Of a DNA stretch of 54,684 nt, positions 1-7,515 are shown piece by piece. The DNA comes from Achromobacter arsenitoxydans SY8 (GTDB taxonomy: Bacteria; Pseudomonadota; Gammaproteobacteria; Burkholderiales; Burkholderiaceae_B). Location of the stretch: assembly GCF_000236785.1 (NCBI RefSeq), contig NZ_AGUF01000037.1, positions 1 through 54,684 on the forward strand, written 5' to 3'. The translations under genes and the position numbers were made by a program. Position 1 is the first letter of the stretch. Every line of letters starts with the position of its first letter. The notes under the pieces are model-generated. The model was not told where the DNA came from and ran no database searches. It worked only from the letters and a program-made list of their open reading frames with translations.

Positions 1-706
1 GCGGTCCGGCCGCTCGCGCTGGCTGGCGCTGCGCCTGCAGCCACGCGTCGAATCGCTCCGGGGACACCGCTACGGCGTCGAAGCGCATTCGCGCATGCTG
101 CGCCCCGCAGTATTCCGCGCAGTGGCCGCGGAACGCGCCGGGCGTGCTCGCCAGGACGCGCATGCGGTTCACGCGGCCCGGAATCATATCCAGCTTGCCG
201 CCCAGTTCGGGAACCCAGAAGCTATGGATCACATTGTCGGACTTGAGCAGGAGTTCCACCGGATGGCCGACGGGAATGCGGATGTCGTTGGCGGTTTCGA
301 ACAGCAGGGCGCCCGAGGCGTCCAGATAGCGCACGCGCCACCACCAGAGTTCGCCCGTCACTTCGATGCGCACGGCCGCCGGCTCGGCGTCGCGTGCGGC
401 CAGCGATGCAGGGCTGAGCACATAGAGCAGCAGGGCCGTCAGCGCCACGATGGGAAAGGCGATCCCCGCTCCCAGGATCAGCGCGGGGCGGGACAGACGC
501 CGGCGCAAGGAGGCCGGTCCGAACATTGCCAGCAACATCAGAACGGTCACGATCAGGAAAATGGCCGTTGCGCCCACATACAGCACCCAGCCTATATCGG
601 CGATTCGGGCGGCCTGGACGCTGTTGGGCTGCGCCCAGACCACGGTCGGGGCAAGCGCGGCGAGCGGCAATGTGGCGGCGAGCACGTTCGGGATGGTAGG
701 CGCCAT
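1..706 (-). CDS. coxB: Cytochrome c oxidase subunit II, C-terminus cut by window edge
   Basis: Subunit II of an aa3/caa3-type haem-copper oxidase, which passes electrons from cytochrome c through the binuclear CuA centre to subunit I. The visible 235 codons start at an ATG and show two N-terminal hydrophobic helices (about residues 36-62 and 74-98), the tryptophan-rich GELWWWRVRY patch, and every CuA ligand: His161 (VIHSF), then Cys196, Glu198, Cys200, His204 and Met207 in the GHCAEYCGAQHARM stretch. No stop codon is reached before the left edge, so a C-terminal haem c fusion cannot be excluded. It is divergent from a cytochrome c operon across about 158 bp, which probably holds promoters for both directions. 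Family assignment is secure; the gene symbol is by analogy. Confidence 0.92.
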   Translation of the reverse strand, partial: MAPTIPNVLAATLPLAALAPTVVWAQPNSVQAARIADIGWVLYVGATAIFLIVTVLMLLAMFGPASLRRRLSRPALILGAGIAFPIVALTALLLYVLSPASLAARDAEPAAVRIEVTGELWWWRVRYLDASGALLFETANDIRIPVGHPVELLLKSDNVIHSFWVPELGGKLDMIPGRVNRMRVLASTPGAFRGHCAEYCGAQHARMRFDAVAVSPERFDAWLQAQRQPARAAGP

Positions 707-864
707 ATCGTTGCAGGTGTCGGACCGTGGGCCGGCGCGCCGATAATCCGGTTGACCGGGCAAGATTCCCGCGAATGGCGTCGTCAGCATTTTTCGTGCC
801 TGCGCAGGTTCCAAGGGGGGCGGGCACGGCGCTTGCTGCAGTGCCCCGATCCAGGAGACAGCCC

Positions 865-1290
865 TTGTGCCGGATTGCCCGACCCTATCGCCTGCTGCCT
901 GCCCTGACCGCCATGGTTCTGCTTGGCGCCTGCCATGACGACAGGGCGCCGCTGTTCGCCATGGACCGCGCAGGCGGAGCACGCTTGCAGGGCGACCCCG
1001 AGCGCGGCCGGCAGTTGATCGCCGAACGCGGCTGCATCGCCTGTCACGCGGTCCCCGGTGTCAGTGGTCCGTCGTCGCGAGTCGGCCCGCCGCTGGGCAA
1101 TATGGCGCGACAGGCGTATGTTGCCGGGCTGCTGCCCAACACGCCGCAGAACCTGGTTCGCTGGTTGATGGATCCCCCCGCGGTCAATCCTCGAACCGCG
1201 ATGCCGGATACAGGACTCCAATTGGCCGACGCCGAGGACATCGCCGCCTATCTGCTGCGAAACGCCGGCGCGAGGGAGAAAGCGCAATGA
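865..1290 (+). CDS. Monohaem class I cytochrome c, predicted lipoprotein
   Basis: Small electron carrier of 141 residues. The reading frame is open further upstream, but I place the start at a TTG because an AGGAG lies seven bases before it and translation from there gives a clean lipoprotein signal (hydrophobic stretch ending LLGAC, lipid-anchored Cys23). The haem-binding CIACH is at residues 57-61 and the likely axial ligand is Met113 in TAMPD. It should sit on the periplasmic face and feed the oxidase encoded divergently. Its stop overlaps the start of the diheme cytochrome (ATGA), so they are co-translated. Residues 62-135 closely resemble the second haem domain of that neighbour, suggesting duplication. 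The non-ATG start is inference. Confidence 0.88.
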   Translation: MCRIARPYRLLPALTAMVLLGACHDDRAPLFAMDRAGGARLQGDPERGRQLIAERGCIACHAVPGVSGPSSRVGPPLGNMARQAYVAGLLPNTPQNLVRWLMDPPAVNPRTAMPDTGLQLADAEDIAAYLLRNAGAREKAQ

Positions 1291-2135
1291 AGCCGGGAAG
1301 GATTGCCGCGCTCACCTTGGTGGCTGGCGCGTGCGTCGCCGGGTTGCTGGGTAGTGCGGTCGTCTATTTTGGCTTATACGACGTCAGCGCCACGTCGCCG
1401 CATACGATCCCCGTGCATCGCGTCATGGACCTTGCGCTAGCCCGGGCGGTGGAAACACGGGCAGCCGGCATAGAGGCGCCCGATCTTGACGGCGCCGAGC
1501 GCATCAGCAACGGCTCGCGGCTGTACCGGATGCATTGCGCCCAATGCCATGGTGGTCCCGGCGCTGCGCCACAACCTTACGCGATGGGGCTGAACCCCGC
1601 GCCCGCCGCGCTCGTTGCCACTGCGCGAACGCGGAGCGCGGCCGAAATATTCTGGATCACCCGGCAGGGGGTCAAAATGACCGGTATGCCCGCTTGGCAA
1701 TACCGGTTGACGGACGACGAGATCTGGGACGTGGTGGCGTTTCTGCGCGTGTTGCCGACCCTTTCCGCCGAAGAATACCGGCGCGGCGAAGACGGCCGGC
1801 CGCCAACCGCGCAGCCGGACAAGAATGAGGCGTCCAAGGCTCGCGTCGGCGATGCCAGAGCCGGGCGCAATGCGCTCCAGCAATACCTGTGCGTCACCTG
1901 TCACGCCATTCCGGGGGTGCCCGGCGCCTGGAACTACGTCGGTCCGGCGCTGGGCGGAATCGCCGAACGGCCGTACATCGCGGGCGTGCTGAACAACACC
2001 CCGGAAAACATTGTGCGCTGGCTGCGCAGCCCCAGCACCATCAAACCTGGCACAGCGATGCCGGATCTGGGCGTCAGCGAGCAGGACGCGCGCGACATAG
2101 CGGCTTTCCTGGACACGCTGCAGGAAGGCCCTTGA
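1287..2135 (+). CDS. Membrane-anchored diheme cytochrome c
   Basis: 282-residue electron-transfer protein with an N-terminal hydrophobic anchor (about residues 6-30) and two class I cytochrome c domains. The first carries CAQCH (84-88) with Met131 or Met134 as axial ligand (KMTGMPAW); the second carries CVTCH (202-206) with Met258 in TAMPD. The second domain shares long identical patches with the preceding monohaem protein (VGP-LG, NTP-N-VRWL, TAMPD-G, DIAA). It overlaps the upstream stop by four bases. Together the two proteins could carry electrons from the dehydrogenase encoded downstream to the cytochrome oxidase; that route is inferred from gene order. Confidence 0.9.
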   Translation: MKPGRIAALTLVAGACVAGLLGSAVVYFGLYDVSATSPHTIPVHRVMDLALARAVETRAAGIEAPDLDGAERISNGSRLYRMHCAQCHGGPGAAPQPYAMGLNPAPAALVATARTRSAAEIFWITRQGVKMTGMPAWQYRLTDDEIWDVVAFLRVLPTLSAEEYRRGEDGRPPTAQPDKNEASKARVGDARAGRNALQQYLCVTCHAIPGVPGAWNYVGPALGGIAERPYIAGVLNNTPENIVRWLRSPSTIKPGTAMPDLGVSEQDARDIAAFLDTLQEGP

Positions 2136-2250
2136 ATGGGTCTCTGGCGGGCCGGATCCCAGCCCACACGCGAAGGCGGCGGGCATGGCGCTTGCTGCGC
2201 CGAGCGCCACGGGCATGTGCTCGAGCGAGCTCGCAGCGAGGCGACCAAAA

Positions 2251-2679
2251 GTGACCCAACTCATTGAACACCGGTATGCCACGACCGTGCACCCGCTGCC
2301 CGCGGTATTTCTAGCGGGCACGCTTCCCATGTTTCTCGGCGCTGCGCTTGCCGATGCGGCCTATGCGAAGACTTTTCACATCCAGTGGAATAATTTCGCG
2401 TCATGGCTGGTCGTCGGCGGGCTGGTGTTCGGCGCCATCGCGCTGATCTTCGCGATCGTCGACCTCTTTCGGGCACGCCAGCGGGCCCGCGGCATCATTC
2501 CCTACGCCGTCGTGCTGCTGGCGGCGTGGATCGTGGGCATTTTCAATGCGCTGATGCACGCCCGCGACGCCTGGGCCAGCATGCCTGCCGGCCTTATCCT
2601 GTCCGTCGTCGCCGTGGTGCTGACCTGCTTGGCCATATGGCTGGGCTTTCGCACGCCGCATATCAGGGGCCCGATATGA
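2251..2679 (+). CDS. DUF2231-type integral membrane protein
   Basis: 142-residue protein with about four hydrophobic helices (near residues 16-34, 48-71, 82-102 and 110-130). I chose a GTG start because GAGG lies nine bases upstream and the longer frame adds a non-hydrophobic, unlikely leader. The pattern WNNFASWLVVGG followed by an aliphatic helix is typical of the DUF2231 family, which is common beside c-type cytochromes and sorbosone-dehydrogenase-like proteins in beta-proteobacteria. Some family members bind haem, but I see no proof of that here. Its stop overlaps the start of the next gene by four bases, so the two are translationally coupled. Exact role unknown; a membrane partner of the dehydrogenase is a guess from position. 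Confidence 0.8.
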   Translation: MTQLIEHRYATTVHPLPAVFLAGTLPMFLGAALADAAYAKTFHIQWNNFASWLVVGGLVFGAIALIFAIVDLFRARQRARGIIPYAVVLLAAWIVGIFNALMHARDAWASMPAGLILSVVAVVLTCLAIWLGFRTPHIRGPI

Positions 2680-4013
2680 AATGCCGCCGCTTGCTCGCCG
2701 TCATCCCGCTGTCCATCGTTGCGGGCGCAGCCATCGGCCAGGCCGGGCCTGCACAAGTGGGGCCGAATCCCGAATTGCCCAAGCCCGAGCGCGGGCTGCT
2801 GCCCGACATGGTGATCGCGAAGCCGGCGGAGTGGGGCGGCAAGACGCCCACCGTGCCGGAGGGCTACAAGATCAGCGCCATCGCCACTGGCCTGAAGATC
2901 CCGCGGCAGACGCTGGTCCTGCCCAATGGCGACATCCTGGTGGCCGAAGGCAGGGGCGGCAACGCCAGCGACCTCAAGCCCAAGGATGTGATCGCGGGGC
3001 TCATCAAGGCCCGGGGCACGAGCCCGGTCAAGGGGGGCAACCGGCTGACCCTGCTGCGCGACGCTGAAGGCGACGGCACGTATGCTGCCTCGACGTTCGC
3101 GGAAAACCTTAATGCCCCATACGGCTTGGCGCTGGTAGACAACAACCTCTATGTGGCGAACCAGGATGCCTTGGTGCGCTTCGACTATCAACCCGGGCAG
3201 ACCAAGGCAAGCGGACCGCCCCAGATCGTCACGCCCCTGCCTTCGGAAATCAACCACCATTGGACCAAAGCCCTGACCGCCAGCGCCGATGGACAGTATC
3301 TGTACGTGGGCATTGGTTCGAACAGCAACATCACGGAACGCGGCATGACGGCGGAAGTCGACCGTGCCCGCGTCTGGCGCGTGAACGCGCGCACTGGCGA
3401 ATACAAGACCTACGCCACCGGCCTGCGCAATCCCACCGCGCTGGCTATCCAGCCCGGCACCGGCCAGTTGTGGGCGGTGGTCAACGAGCGCGATGAGATC
3501 GGGCCGGACCTTGTTCCCGACTACCTGACCTCCGTCCAGGAGGGCGCTTTTTATGGCTGGCCATACAGTTATTGGGGGAACAACGTGGATGACCGCGTGC
3601 GCCCTCAGGATCCGGGCAAGGTCGCTGCGGCGATCAAGCCCGATTACAGCCTGGGCTCGCACGTCGCGGCGCTGGGGGTGGACTTCTCGACCGAGGCGAT
3701 GGGCGCCAAATTCGCCAATGGGGTGTTCGTTGGCGAGCATGGCAGCTGGAACCGCCGCGATCCTGTCGGCTACAAAGTGGTCTTCGTACCGTTCAGCGAT
3801 GGACGGCCGTCGGGCCCGCCCGTGGATTTTGTCGCCGGGTTTCGCGACAGCGACGGCACCACCCACGGCCGCCCGGTGGGCGTGACGGTGGATCCGAAGG
3901 GCGCGCTTATCGTGGCGGACGATCTTTCGAACACGATCTGGCGCATTACGCCGCCCGCAGCCGCTCAGGCGCAAAAGCCGGTCGCAGCGCTGTTGCGCGA
4001 GCATCGCCGTTGA
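2676..4013 (+). CDS. PQQ-dependent sugar dehydrogenase, L-sorbosone dehydrogenase-like
   Basis: 445-residue periplasmic protein of the soluble glucose/L-sorbosone dehydrogenase family (six-bladed beta-propeller using PQQ). It begins with a signal peptide (basic MKCRR then a hydrophobic run, about residues 1-22). Family hallmarks are the LPNGDILVAEGRG blade near residue 85, NAPYGLAL, YLYVGIGSNSN, ATGLRNPTALAI, NERDEIGPDLVPDYL, FYGWPYSYWG, and the C-terminal GRPVGVTVDPKGALIVADD. Start and upstream stop overlap (ATGA). It is the last gene of the cytochrome operon, so it likely oxidises an aldose or aldehyde and delivers electrons to the cytochromes c. No pqq biosynthesis genes lie in the window and the true substrate is not readable. 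Confidence 0.88.
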   Translation: MKCRRLLAVIPLSIVAGAAIGQAGPAQVGPNPELPKPERGLLPDMVIAKPAEWGGKTPTVPEGYKISAIATGLKIPRQTLVLPNGDILVAEGRGGNASDLKPKDVIAGLIKARGTSPVKGGNRLTLLRDAEGDGTYAASTFAENLNAPYGLALVDNNLYVANQDALVRFDYQPGQTKASGPPQIVTPLPSEINHHWTKALTASADGQYLYVGIGSNSNITERGMTAEVDRARVWRVNARTGEYKTYATGLRNPTALAIQPGTGQLWAVVNERDEIGPDLVPDYLTSVQEGAFYGWPYSYWGNNVDDRVRPQDPGKVAAAIKPDYSLGSHVAALGVDFSTEAMGAKFANGVFVGEHGSWNRRDPVGYKVVFVPFSDGRPSGPPVDFVAGFRDSDGTTHGRPVGVTVDPKGALIVADDLSNTIWRITPPAAAQAQKPVAALLREHRR

Positions 4014-4088
4014 CGATGGGAACTGCCCGCGTGCTTCAGGTTTGCAGAAGTGCTCTTCAGAACGACTACAGCGGAACCTTCGCGGGAT

Positions 4089-4553
4089 CTAGAAACGGAT
4101 CGAAAAAAGCATCACGTCTCTGCCGTAGTGATGGGCCATGCACTCATATTCAAATCCCGCTCTTTCCAGAAGGCGCTGCGAAGGCGCATTGGCCGGCCAA
4201 ACCACAGCGGCCAGCTCCGGCAATTTCAGACTGCGCCTTGCATAATCGCAGACATCCCGTAGCGCAGCGCAGGCCAGGCCCTTGCCCCAATACTCGCGCG
4301 CCAACCGGTACGCCACCTGCGTGCGCGTGGTGCCCGCCAATGGCGTAAGGCTGATCCAACCCGCCGTCTGGCTGTCGCTCGTAATGGCCCAATGCCCCAA
4401 CTTGCCCTGGTCGGACGCAATGTAGGCGAGCAGGGCGGCACGGCTCTCCGGCGTAGGTTGGATCAGCCCGGTGCTGTGCCGCATGACTTCGGCGTCGGAT
4501 TCCATCGCCAGAATCGCTTCCGCATCCTTTGCGTCCAACCGTCGTAATCTCAT
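4089..4553 (-). CDS. GNAT-family N-acetyltransferase (RimJ/RimL-like)
   Basis: 154-residue acetyl-CoA-dependent acyltransferase. The fold order is visible: N-terminal MRLRRLDAKDAEAI strand and helix, central VAYRLAREYWGKGLACAAL acetyl-CoA binding loop (the family's R-x-x-G-x-G/A signature appears as EYWGKGLA), and the C-terminal ANAPSQRLLERAGFEYE motif typical of RimJ/RimL-type enzymes. Length is normal for the family. Substrate could be a protein N-terminus, an antibiotic or a small amine. The ribosome site upstream of the ATG is weak. It stands alone, convergent with the sugar dehydrogenase gene. Confidence 0.87.
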   Translation of the reverse strand: MRLRRLDAKDAEAILAMESDAEVMRHSTGLIQPTPESRAALLAYIASDQGKLGHWAITSDSQTAGWISLTPLAGTTRTQVAYRLAREYWGKGLACAALRDVCDYARRSLKLPELAAVVWPANAPSQRLLERAGFEYECMAHHYGRDVMLFSIRF

Positions 4554-4587
4554 TCAAGAACCCCGTGTCAACGCATTGAAGAGCAGC

Positions 4588-5328
4588 CTAGTGCGGCGCC
4601 TGATCCCGTTCGACGCTGTCGGCAAGCGCGCGCAACAGCGTCGCGCCATCGCCGCGCCACGCGCTGCCGTGCATGCAGGCTAGCGTCTTCGGCTGCAATG
4701 CCGCAAGGCGCTCCAGCATCGCCCGCGCATTCCGGGTGTGCGAGAAGTAGTCCATCTGCCTGCGGAACGCCTCGCTGGGTTCAAGGATGTCAGACTCGGT
4801 CAGCGCCGGATTGGTTGAGCCACCCTGGGTGAACAGGTCGCCGCAGAGCAGCGTGGCCGTCGCGGTTTCCAAGAGGAACCCGCACTCCCACGCGTGAGGT
4901 AGATGCGGCGTGTCGAGCCAGCGCACCTGATGCCGACCGAGCGATAGGGTCTCATCGTCTTGCAGTGCGCGCGGCGGCCGGTCGGCAAAGTCGCCCACCG
5001 AGACCATGGCCGCGACCTGCCCGCATAGCGGCTCAGCATGCGGCGCGGCGGCCAGAAAATCATTCAGCGCGCCGCACTCGTCGGCCTCGAAGTGCGAGAA
5101 GCCGATATAGCGCAGGCTGCCGATAGGCAGAATCCGCCCGACCGCTTCGCTGACCACGGGAAACAGCTTGCGCAGTCCCGTGTGAAACAGCAGCGGCGCG
5201 TCGTCGTCGATCAGGTACTGGTTGAATGAGAACCCGCCGCCGGGGATATCGACGGGGGTGGAGATGCGATAGATGCGGTCGGCAATCTCGTCGATTGTGG
5301 TGCCGCTGGAAAGGGACAGAGTCGCCAT
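4588..5328 (-). CDS. Metallo-beta-lactamase-fold protein with di-iron (ODP-type) ligands
   Basis: 246-residue MBL-fold protein whose metal ligands follow the flavodiiron/ODP pattern rather than the zinc hydrolase HxHxDH: His79, Glu81 and Asp83 (SHFEADE), His145 (PHAWECG), Asp164 (CGDLF) and His220 (CMHGS). These positions and spacings match the di-iron domain of flavodiiron proteins, but the flavodoxin domain is absent, so it would be a stand-alone oxygen-binding di-iron protein. Known stand-alone ODP proteins act as oxygen sensors or need separate redox partners. The start is the ATG preceded by AAAGGAG; the frame is open further upstream. It lies just downstream of a TetR gene but the 117-bp gap leaves co-transcription uncertain. 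Confidence 0.85.
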   Translation of the reverse strand: MATLSLSSGTTIDEIADRIYRISTPVDIPGGGFSFNQYLIDDDAPLLFHTGLRKLFPVVSEAVGRILPIGSLRYIGFSHFEADECGALNDFLAAAPHAEPLCGQVAAMVSVGDFADRPPRALQDDETLSLGRHQVRWLDTPHLPHAWECGFLLETATATLLCGDLFTQGGSTNPALTESDILEPSEAFRRQMDYFSHTRNARAMLERLAALQPKTLACMHGSAWRGDGATLLRALADSVERDQAPH

Positions 5329-5445
5329 GGCGCGCTCCTTTCTGGACAACGGACGTGGGACAGGCTTGGCCTGTGCCGGGGGAAATACTCGACGATTGTC
5401 GAGCGTCCGGCCGTGGAAGTCCATCCGACCAGGCAGGGCCGGCCA

Positions 5446-6042
5446 TTAAGTCCGGCTGCGCTTCACCATATTCACAATGATCTGGAAAAGCTCGTCGCAA
5501 GCCTCGGCCTGGGTGATCTCGCCCGCCACGGCTGCCTGCGACAGCGCGTCCGCGGCGCCGAGCATGCCCCACAGGTTCGCCAGCGAAATCCCTTGAGGGC
5601 CGGCGTACGGCGCAAGAATCTTCTGGCATTTTTCGATGAAGACGCGCTGGTACTGCGCCTTCACCGCCGCAAGCTCCGGCGACCCGTTCAGCGCCGCGAG
5701 CACGCCGGGAATCTCGCGCCCCTGGGTCGACACGCACTCGATGTAGCTTGAGGCGATGACGCTGGCCTTGTCCTTCAACGTCGGCTTGCTGGCGGCGATG
5801 GCGTCGTCGATGATCGCGGTCTGGCGTACGTCGAAGTCCTGGTAGAGCATCGCCAGCAGGCCGTTGCGGGTGCCGAAGTGATCGTAGGCGACGGGCTTGG
5901 AGACGCCGGCGGCTTCGGCCAGCCGGCCCAGCGTCAAGGCGTCCGTGCCTTCATCGCGGATCAGCGTCCAGGACACGTCGATGAGCTGGCGCTGCCGCTC
6001 TTCTTTCGACAGCCTGCGGCGTGGGGCAGGGGTGGGCGGCAT
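5446..6042 (-). CDS. TetR/AcrR-family transcriptional regulator
   Basis: 198-residue repressor. The N-terminal DNA-binding domain has the classic helix-turn-helix (TLGRLAEAAGVSKPVAYDHFGTR region, about residues 37-59), followed by a helical ligand-binding domain. The start ATG is preceded by AAGGA at good spacing. It lies 23 bases downstream of an NAD(P)H oxidoreductase gene on the same strand, so the pair is probably one operon. A perfect 35-bp palindrome just upstream of the oxidoreductase start is the obvious operator, giving autoregulation plus control of the enzyme. The inducer is likely an electrophile or quinone handled by the enzyme, which is inference. Confidence 0.92.
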   Translation of the reverse strand: MPPTPAPRRRLSKEERQRQLIDVSWTLIRDEGTDALTLGRLAEAAGVSKPVAYDHFGTRNGLLAMLYQDFDVRQTAIIDDAIAASKPTLKDKASVIASSYIECVSTQGREIPGVLAALNGSPELAAVKAQYQRVFIEKCQKILAPYAGPQGISLANLWGMLGAADALSQAAVAGEITQAEACDELFQIIVNMVKRSRT

Positions 6043-6065
6043 GGGGGGGCGTCCTTTCGTTCGGT

Positions 6066-6662
6066 TCACTGCTGCGCGGCAAAGATCCGCTTGCCGATGG
6101 CTTGCGCCGCATCCAGATGCGACGACGGATATCCGGCGTCGGACGATACCAGCAAATCGGATGTTGCCACGCGCGCGCCGCAATAGCCGAAGATCCCGTG
6201 GTCGATCTGCGTCTTCATCGCGCCGAAGTAGCCGTGGCGGGCATAAGTGCGCATGTCCGCGCCGCCGCTGGCGATCAGGTGCACCTGCAGCCGCTGCAGC
6301 TTCTTGACGACGCCGACGTCCGGATGGGCGTCGTAGGCCCAGCCGTTGGTGAACACGCGGTCGATCCAGCCTTTGAGCAGGGCGGGGAACGACCACCAGT
6401 GCACGGGATACACCAGCACCAGCGCGTCCGCACGGTCGATGCGCGCGTGTTCGGCGGCCACGTCGGCGGGAGGATCCTCTTTGGTCAGGTGCAGGGCCAC
6501 GTCGGCCTGGGTGAACCTGGGATCGAACGCTTCCGACGCGAGGTCGGCGAACTCGAACGAATGCTGTGGACCGGAGGCGGCGACGCCTTGCGCCACATGA
6601 TCGGCGATGGCGTGGGTGAGGGAGGCCTGGTCGGGATGGGCGACAACTATGAGTGCGTGCAT
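6066..6662 (-). CDS. NAD(P)H-dependent oxidoreductase, flavodoxin-fold (NQO/KefF/MdaB-like)
   Basis: 198-residue flavoprotein of the NAD(P)H quinone oxidoreductase superfamily. It starts with the beta-strand and phosphate-binding loop MHALIVVAHPDQASLTHA, then DALVLVYPVHWWSFPALLKGWIDRVF, the diagnostic motif that holds the isoalloxazine ring, then IASGGADMRTY and a C-terminal FGYCGAR segment. It probably reduces quinones or other electrophiles with two electrons. The ATG chosen is preceded by AGGGAAG. The reading frame runs on upstream without a stop through a palindrome into a remnant of an ECF sigma factor; that extension is not part of this protein family. Partner of the TetR gene directly downstream. 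Confidence 0.9.
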   Translation of the reverse strand: MHALIVVAHPDQASLTHAIADHVAQGVAASGPQHSFEFADLASEAFDPRFTQADVALHLTKEDPPADVAAEHARIDRADALVLVYPVHWWSFPALLKGWIDRVFTNGWAYDAHPDVGVVKKLQRLQVHLIASGGADMRTYARHGYFGAMKTQIDHGIFGYCGARVATSDLLVSSDAGYPSSHLDAAQAIGKRIFAAQQ

Positions 6663-6687
6663 GGTGGGGACTTCCCTGTCGGAGTGG

Positions 6688-6722
6688 CAACCTACCAATA
6701 GTAGACTACTATTGGTAGGTTG
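6688..6722. promoter_or_regulatory. Perfect 35-bp palindrome, probable TetR operator
   Basis: Two 17-bp arms mirror each other exactly around one central base; the inner core reads TAGTAGACTACTA and each arm contains CTACCAATAGTAG or its complement. It ends 26 bases before the oxidoreductase start codon, where a repressor would block initiation. The size and symmetry fit a site for two TetR dimers or one extended dimer site. Binding by the adjacent TetR protein is inferred from position. Confidence 0.75.
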
Positions 6723-6776
6723 TGCGACCGGTTTGGAAGAACTTCGGCCCGGCCCCGCCGCGATCAGAAGTCCATG

Positions 6777-6911
6777 CTGGACGAAGGTGTCGTGCGCCAG
6801 ATCTGCGGCGTGGTGGGCATCGCCCAGCCGCCGGTTGAGCCAGTTGCGCAGCCAGCCGTGATGGCCGACATAAAGGGCGCCAACCTGCTCCTTGAGGCCC
6901 AACTGAGACAT
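6777..6911 (-). pseudogene. N-terminal remnant of a FecI-type ECF sigma factor
   Basis: The first 45 codons read as the start of an iron-starvation ECF sigma factor: LYVGHHGWLRNWLNRRLG followed by AADLAHDTFV, the region 2 signature of FecI/PvdS-like proteins (normally about 160-180 residues). Homology stops abruptly after DTFVQ; the frame then continues through unrelated sequence and the palindrome into the oxidoreductase gene. Regions 2.4 and 4, needed for promoter recognition, are missing, and no FecR or cognate receptor lies nearby. A Fur-box-like sequence is still present upstream. This looks like a deletion or rearrangement scar. The assignment rests on motif recall. Confidence 0.75.
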
Positions 6912-6939
6912 GTATACGCGCCTCTTGTCACAACCGCTT

Positions 6940-6959
6940 AATTGAAAACAATTCTCGTT
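6940..6959 (-). promoter_or_regulatory. Fur-box-like site
   Basis: On the minus strand the bases read AACGAGAATTGTTTTCAATT, about 14 of 18 informative positions matching the AATGAGAAT-N-ATTCTCATT form of the Fur site. It lies about 30 bases upstream of the truncated sigma factor, the usual place for Fur control of fecI. It could now influence the divergent lipoprotein gene about 100 bp away or the fused transcript. Binding is untested. Confidence 0.5.
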
Positions 6960-7057
6960 GTATAGGATTTGCTTGTGCGGTCTGTGGGTAGCCTGTTAGT
7001 TTCCCAACCTCGCCCGGCGCCCGGGCGCCTACTACCGTCCCCCAGGAGATTCCGGAC

Positions 7058-7507
7058 ATGCTGTGCAAGCGCAATTCTTTGGCAACCTGGCAATCGCAAG
7101 GCAAGCTGGCCAGTGCATTGGCGGTGGCTGCTCTGCTGAGCGGTTGTTCGATTTCTCAAGGATTGTGCGACGCGGCGGGCCCGGCCAAGTCAGCCACGAT
7201 ATCCATTCCGCAAGGCGCGTCGACCGAAGACGTCTTTGCGTGCATTGATCGGGAGACGATCGCAAAGGGTGAGGATGCCTATTATCTGGACAAGGGCTAC
7301 GCCATCCGCGACACCAGCGCGGGCGTGCTCGAGACAGAGCATTACCGCACGTCCAACGTGACCGGTTTCCGTCTGAGAGCCGAGGTGTCGAACATTTCCA
7401 CGCTGAAACTGTCGCTGCGCGGGGCAGGGGCCTATTGCGCCGATCCCGGCGTCGACAAGGAAATGGCCCGGCTGCAGTCGGCGATTTCAGGCTGCCTTGC
7501 GCGTTGA
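7058..7507 (+). CDS. Predicted lipoprotein of unknown function
   Basis: 149-residue exported protein. AGGAG precedes the ATG at good spacing, and the N-terminus has a hydrophobic stretch ending in LLSGC, so Cys30 is the likely lipidated residue. The mature part contains four further cysteines (in GLCDAAG, FACID, AYCADPG and SGCLAR) that could form two disulfides in the periplasm. I recognise no domain. A 14-bp perfect GC palindrome lies between the promoter region and the ribosome site (7016-7029). The Fur-box-like site on the other side of the intergenic region might regulate it, but nothing in the protein suggests iron handling. It ends eight bases from a convergent cupin gene. Confidence 0.75.
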   Translation: MLCKRNSLATWQSQGKLASALAVAALLSGCSISQGLCDAAGPAKSATISIPQGASTEDVFACIDRETIAKGEDAYYLDKGYAIRDTSAGVLETEHYRTSNVTGFRLRAEVSNISTLKLSLRGAGAYCADPGVDKEMARLQSAISGCLAR

Positions 7508-7515
7508 CGTCTGGG

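Noticed and set aside
727-864. Longer N-terminus for the monohaem cytochrome
   Set aside because: It would bury the lipoprotein signal peptide; the TTG with an AGGAG fits better.
2403-2675. Longer N-terminus for the sugar dehydrogenase
   Set aside because: The extension overlaps the DUF2231 gene in another frame and precedes a good signal peptide start at 2676.
6066-6911. One 281-residue sigma-factor/oxidoreductase fusion protein
   Set aside because: The frame is continuous, but the middle is translated palindrome and non-homologous sequence, and the oxidoreductase has its own ribosome site; a remnant plus an intact gene is the simpler reading.
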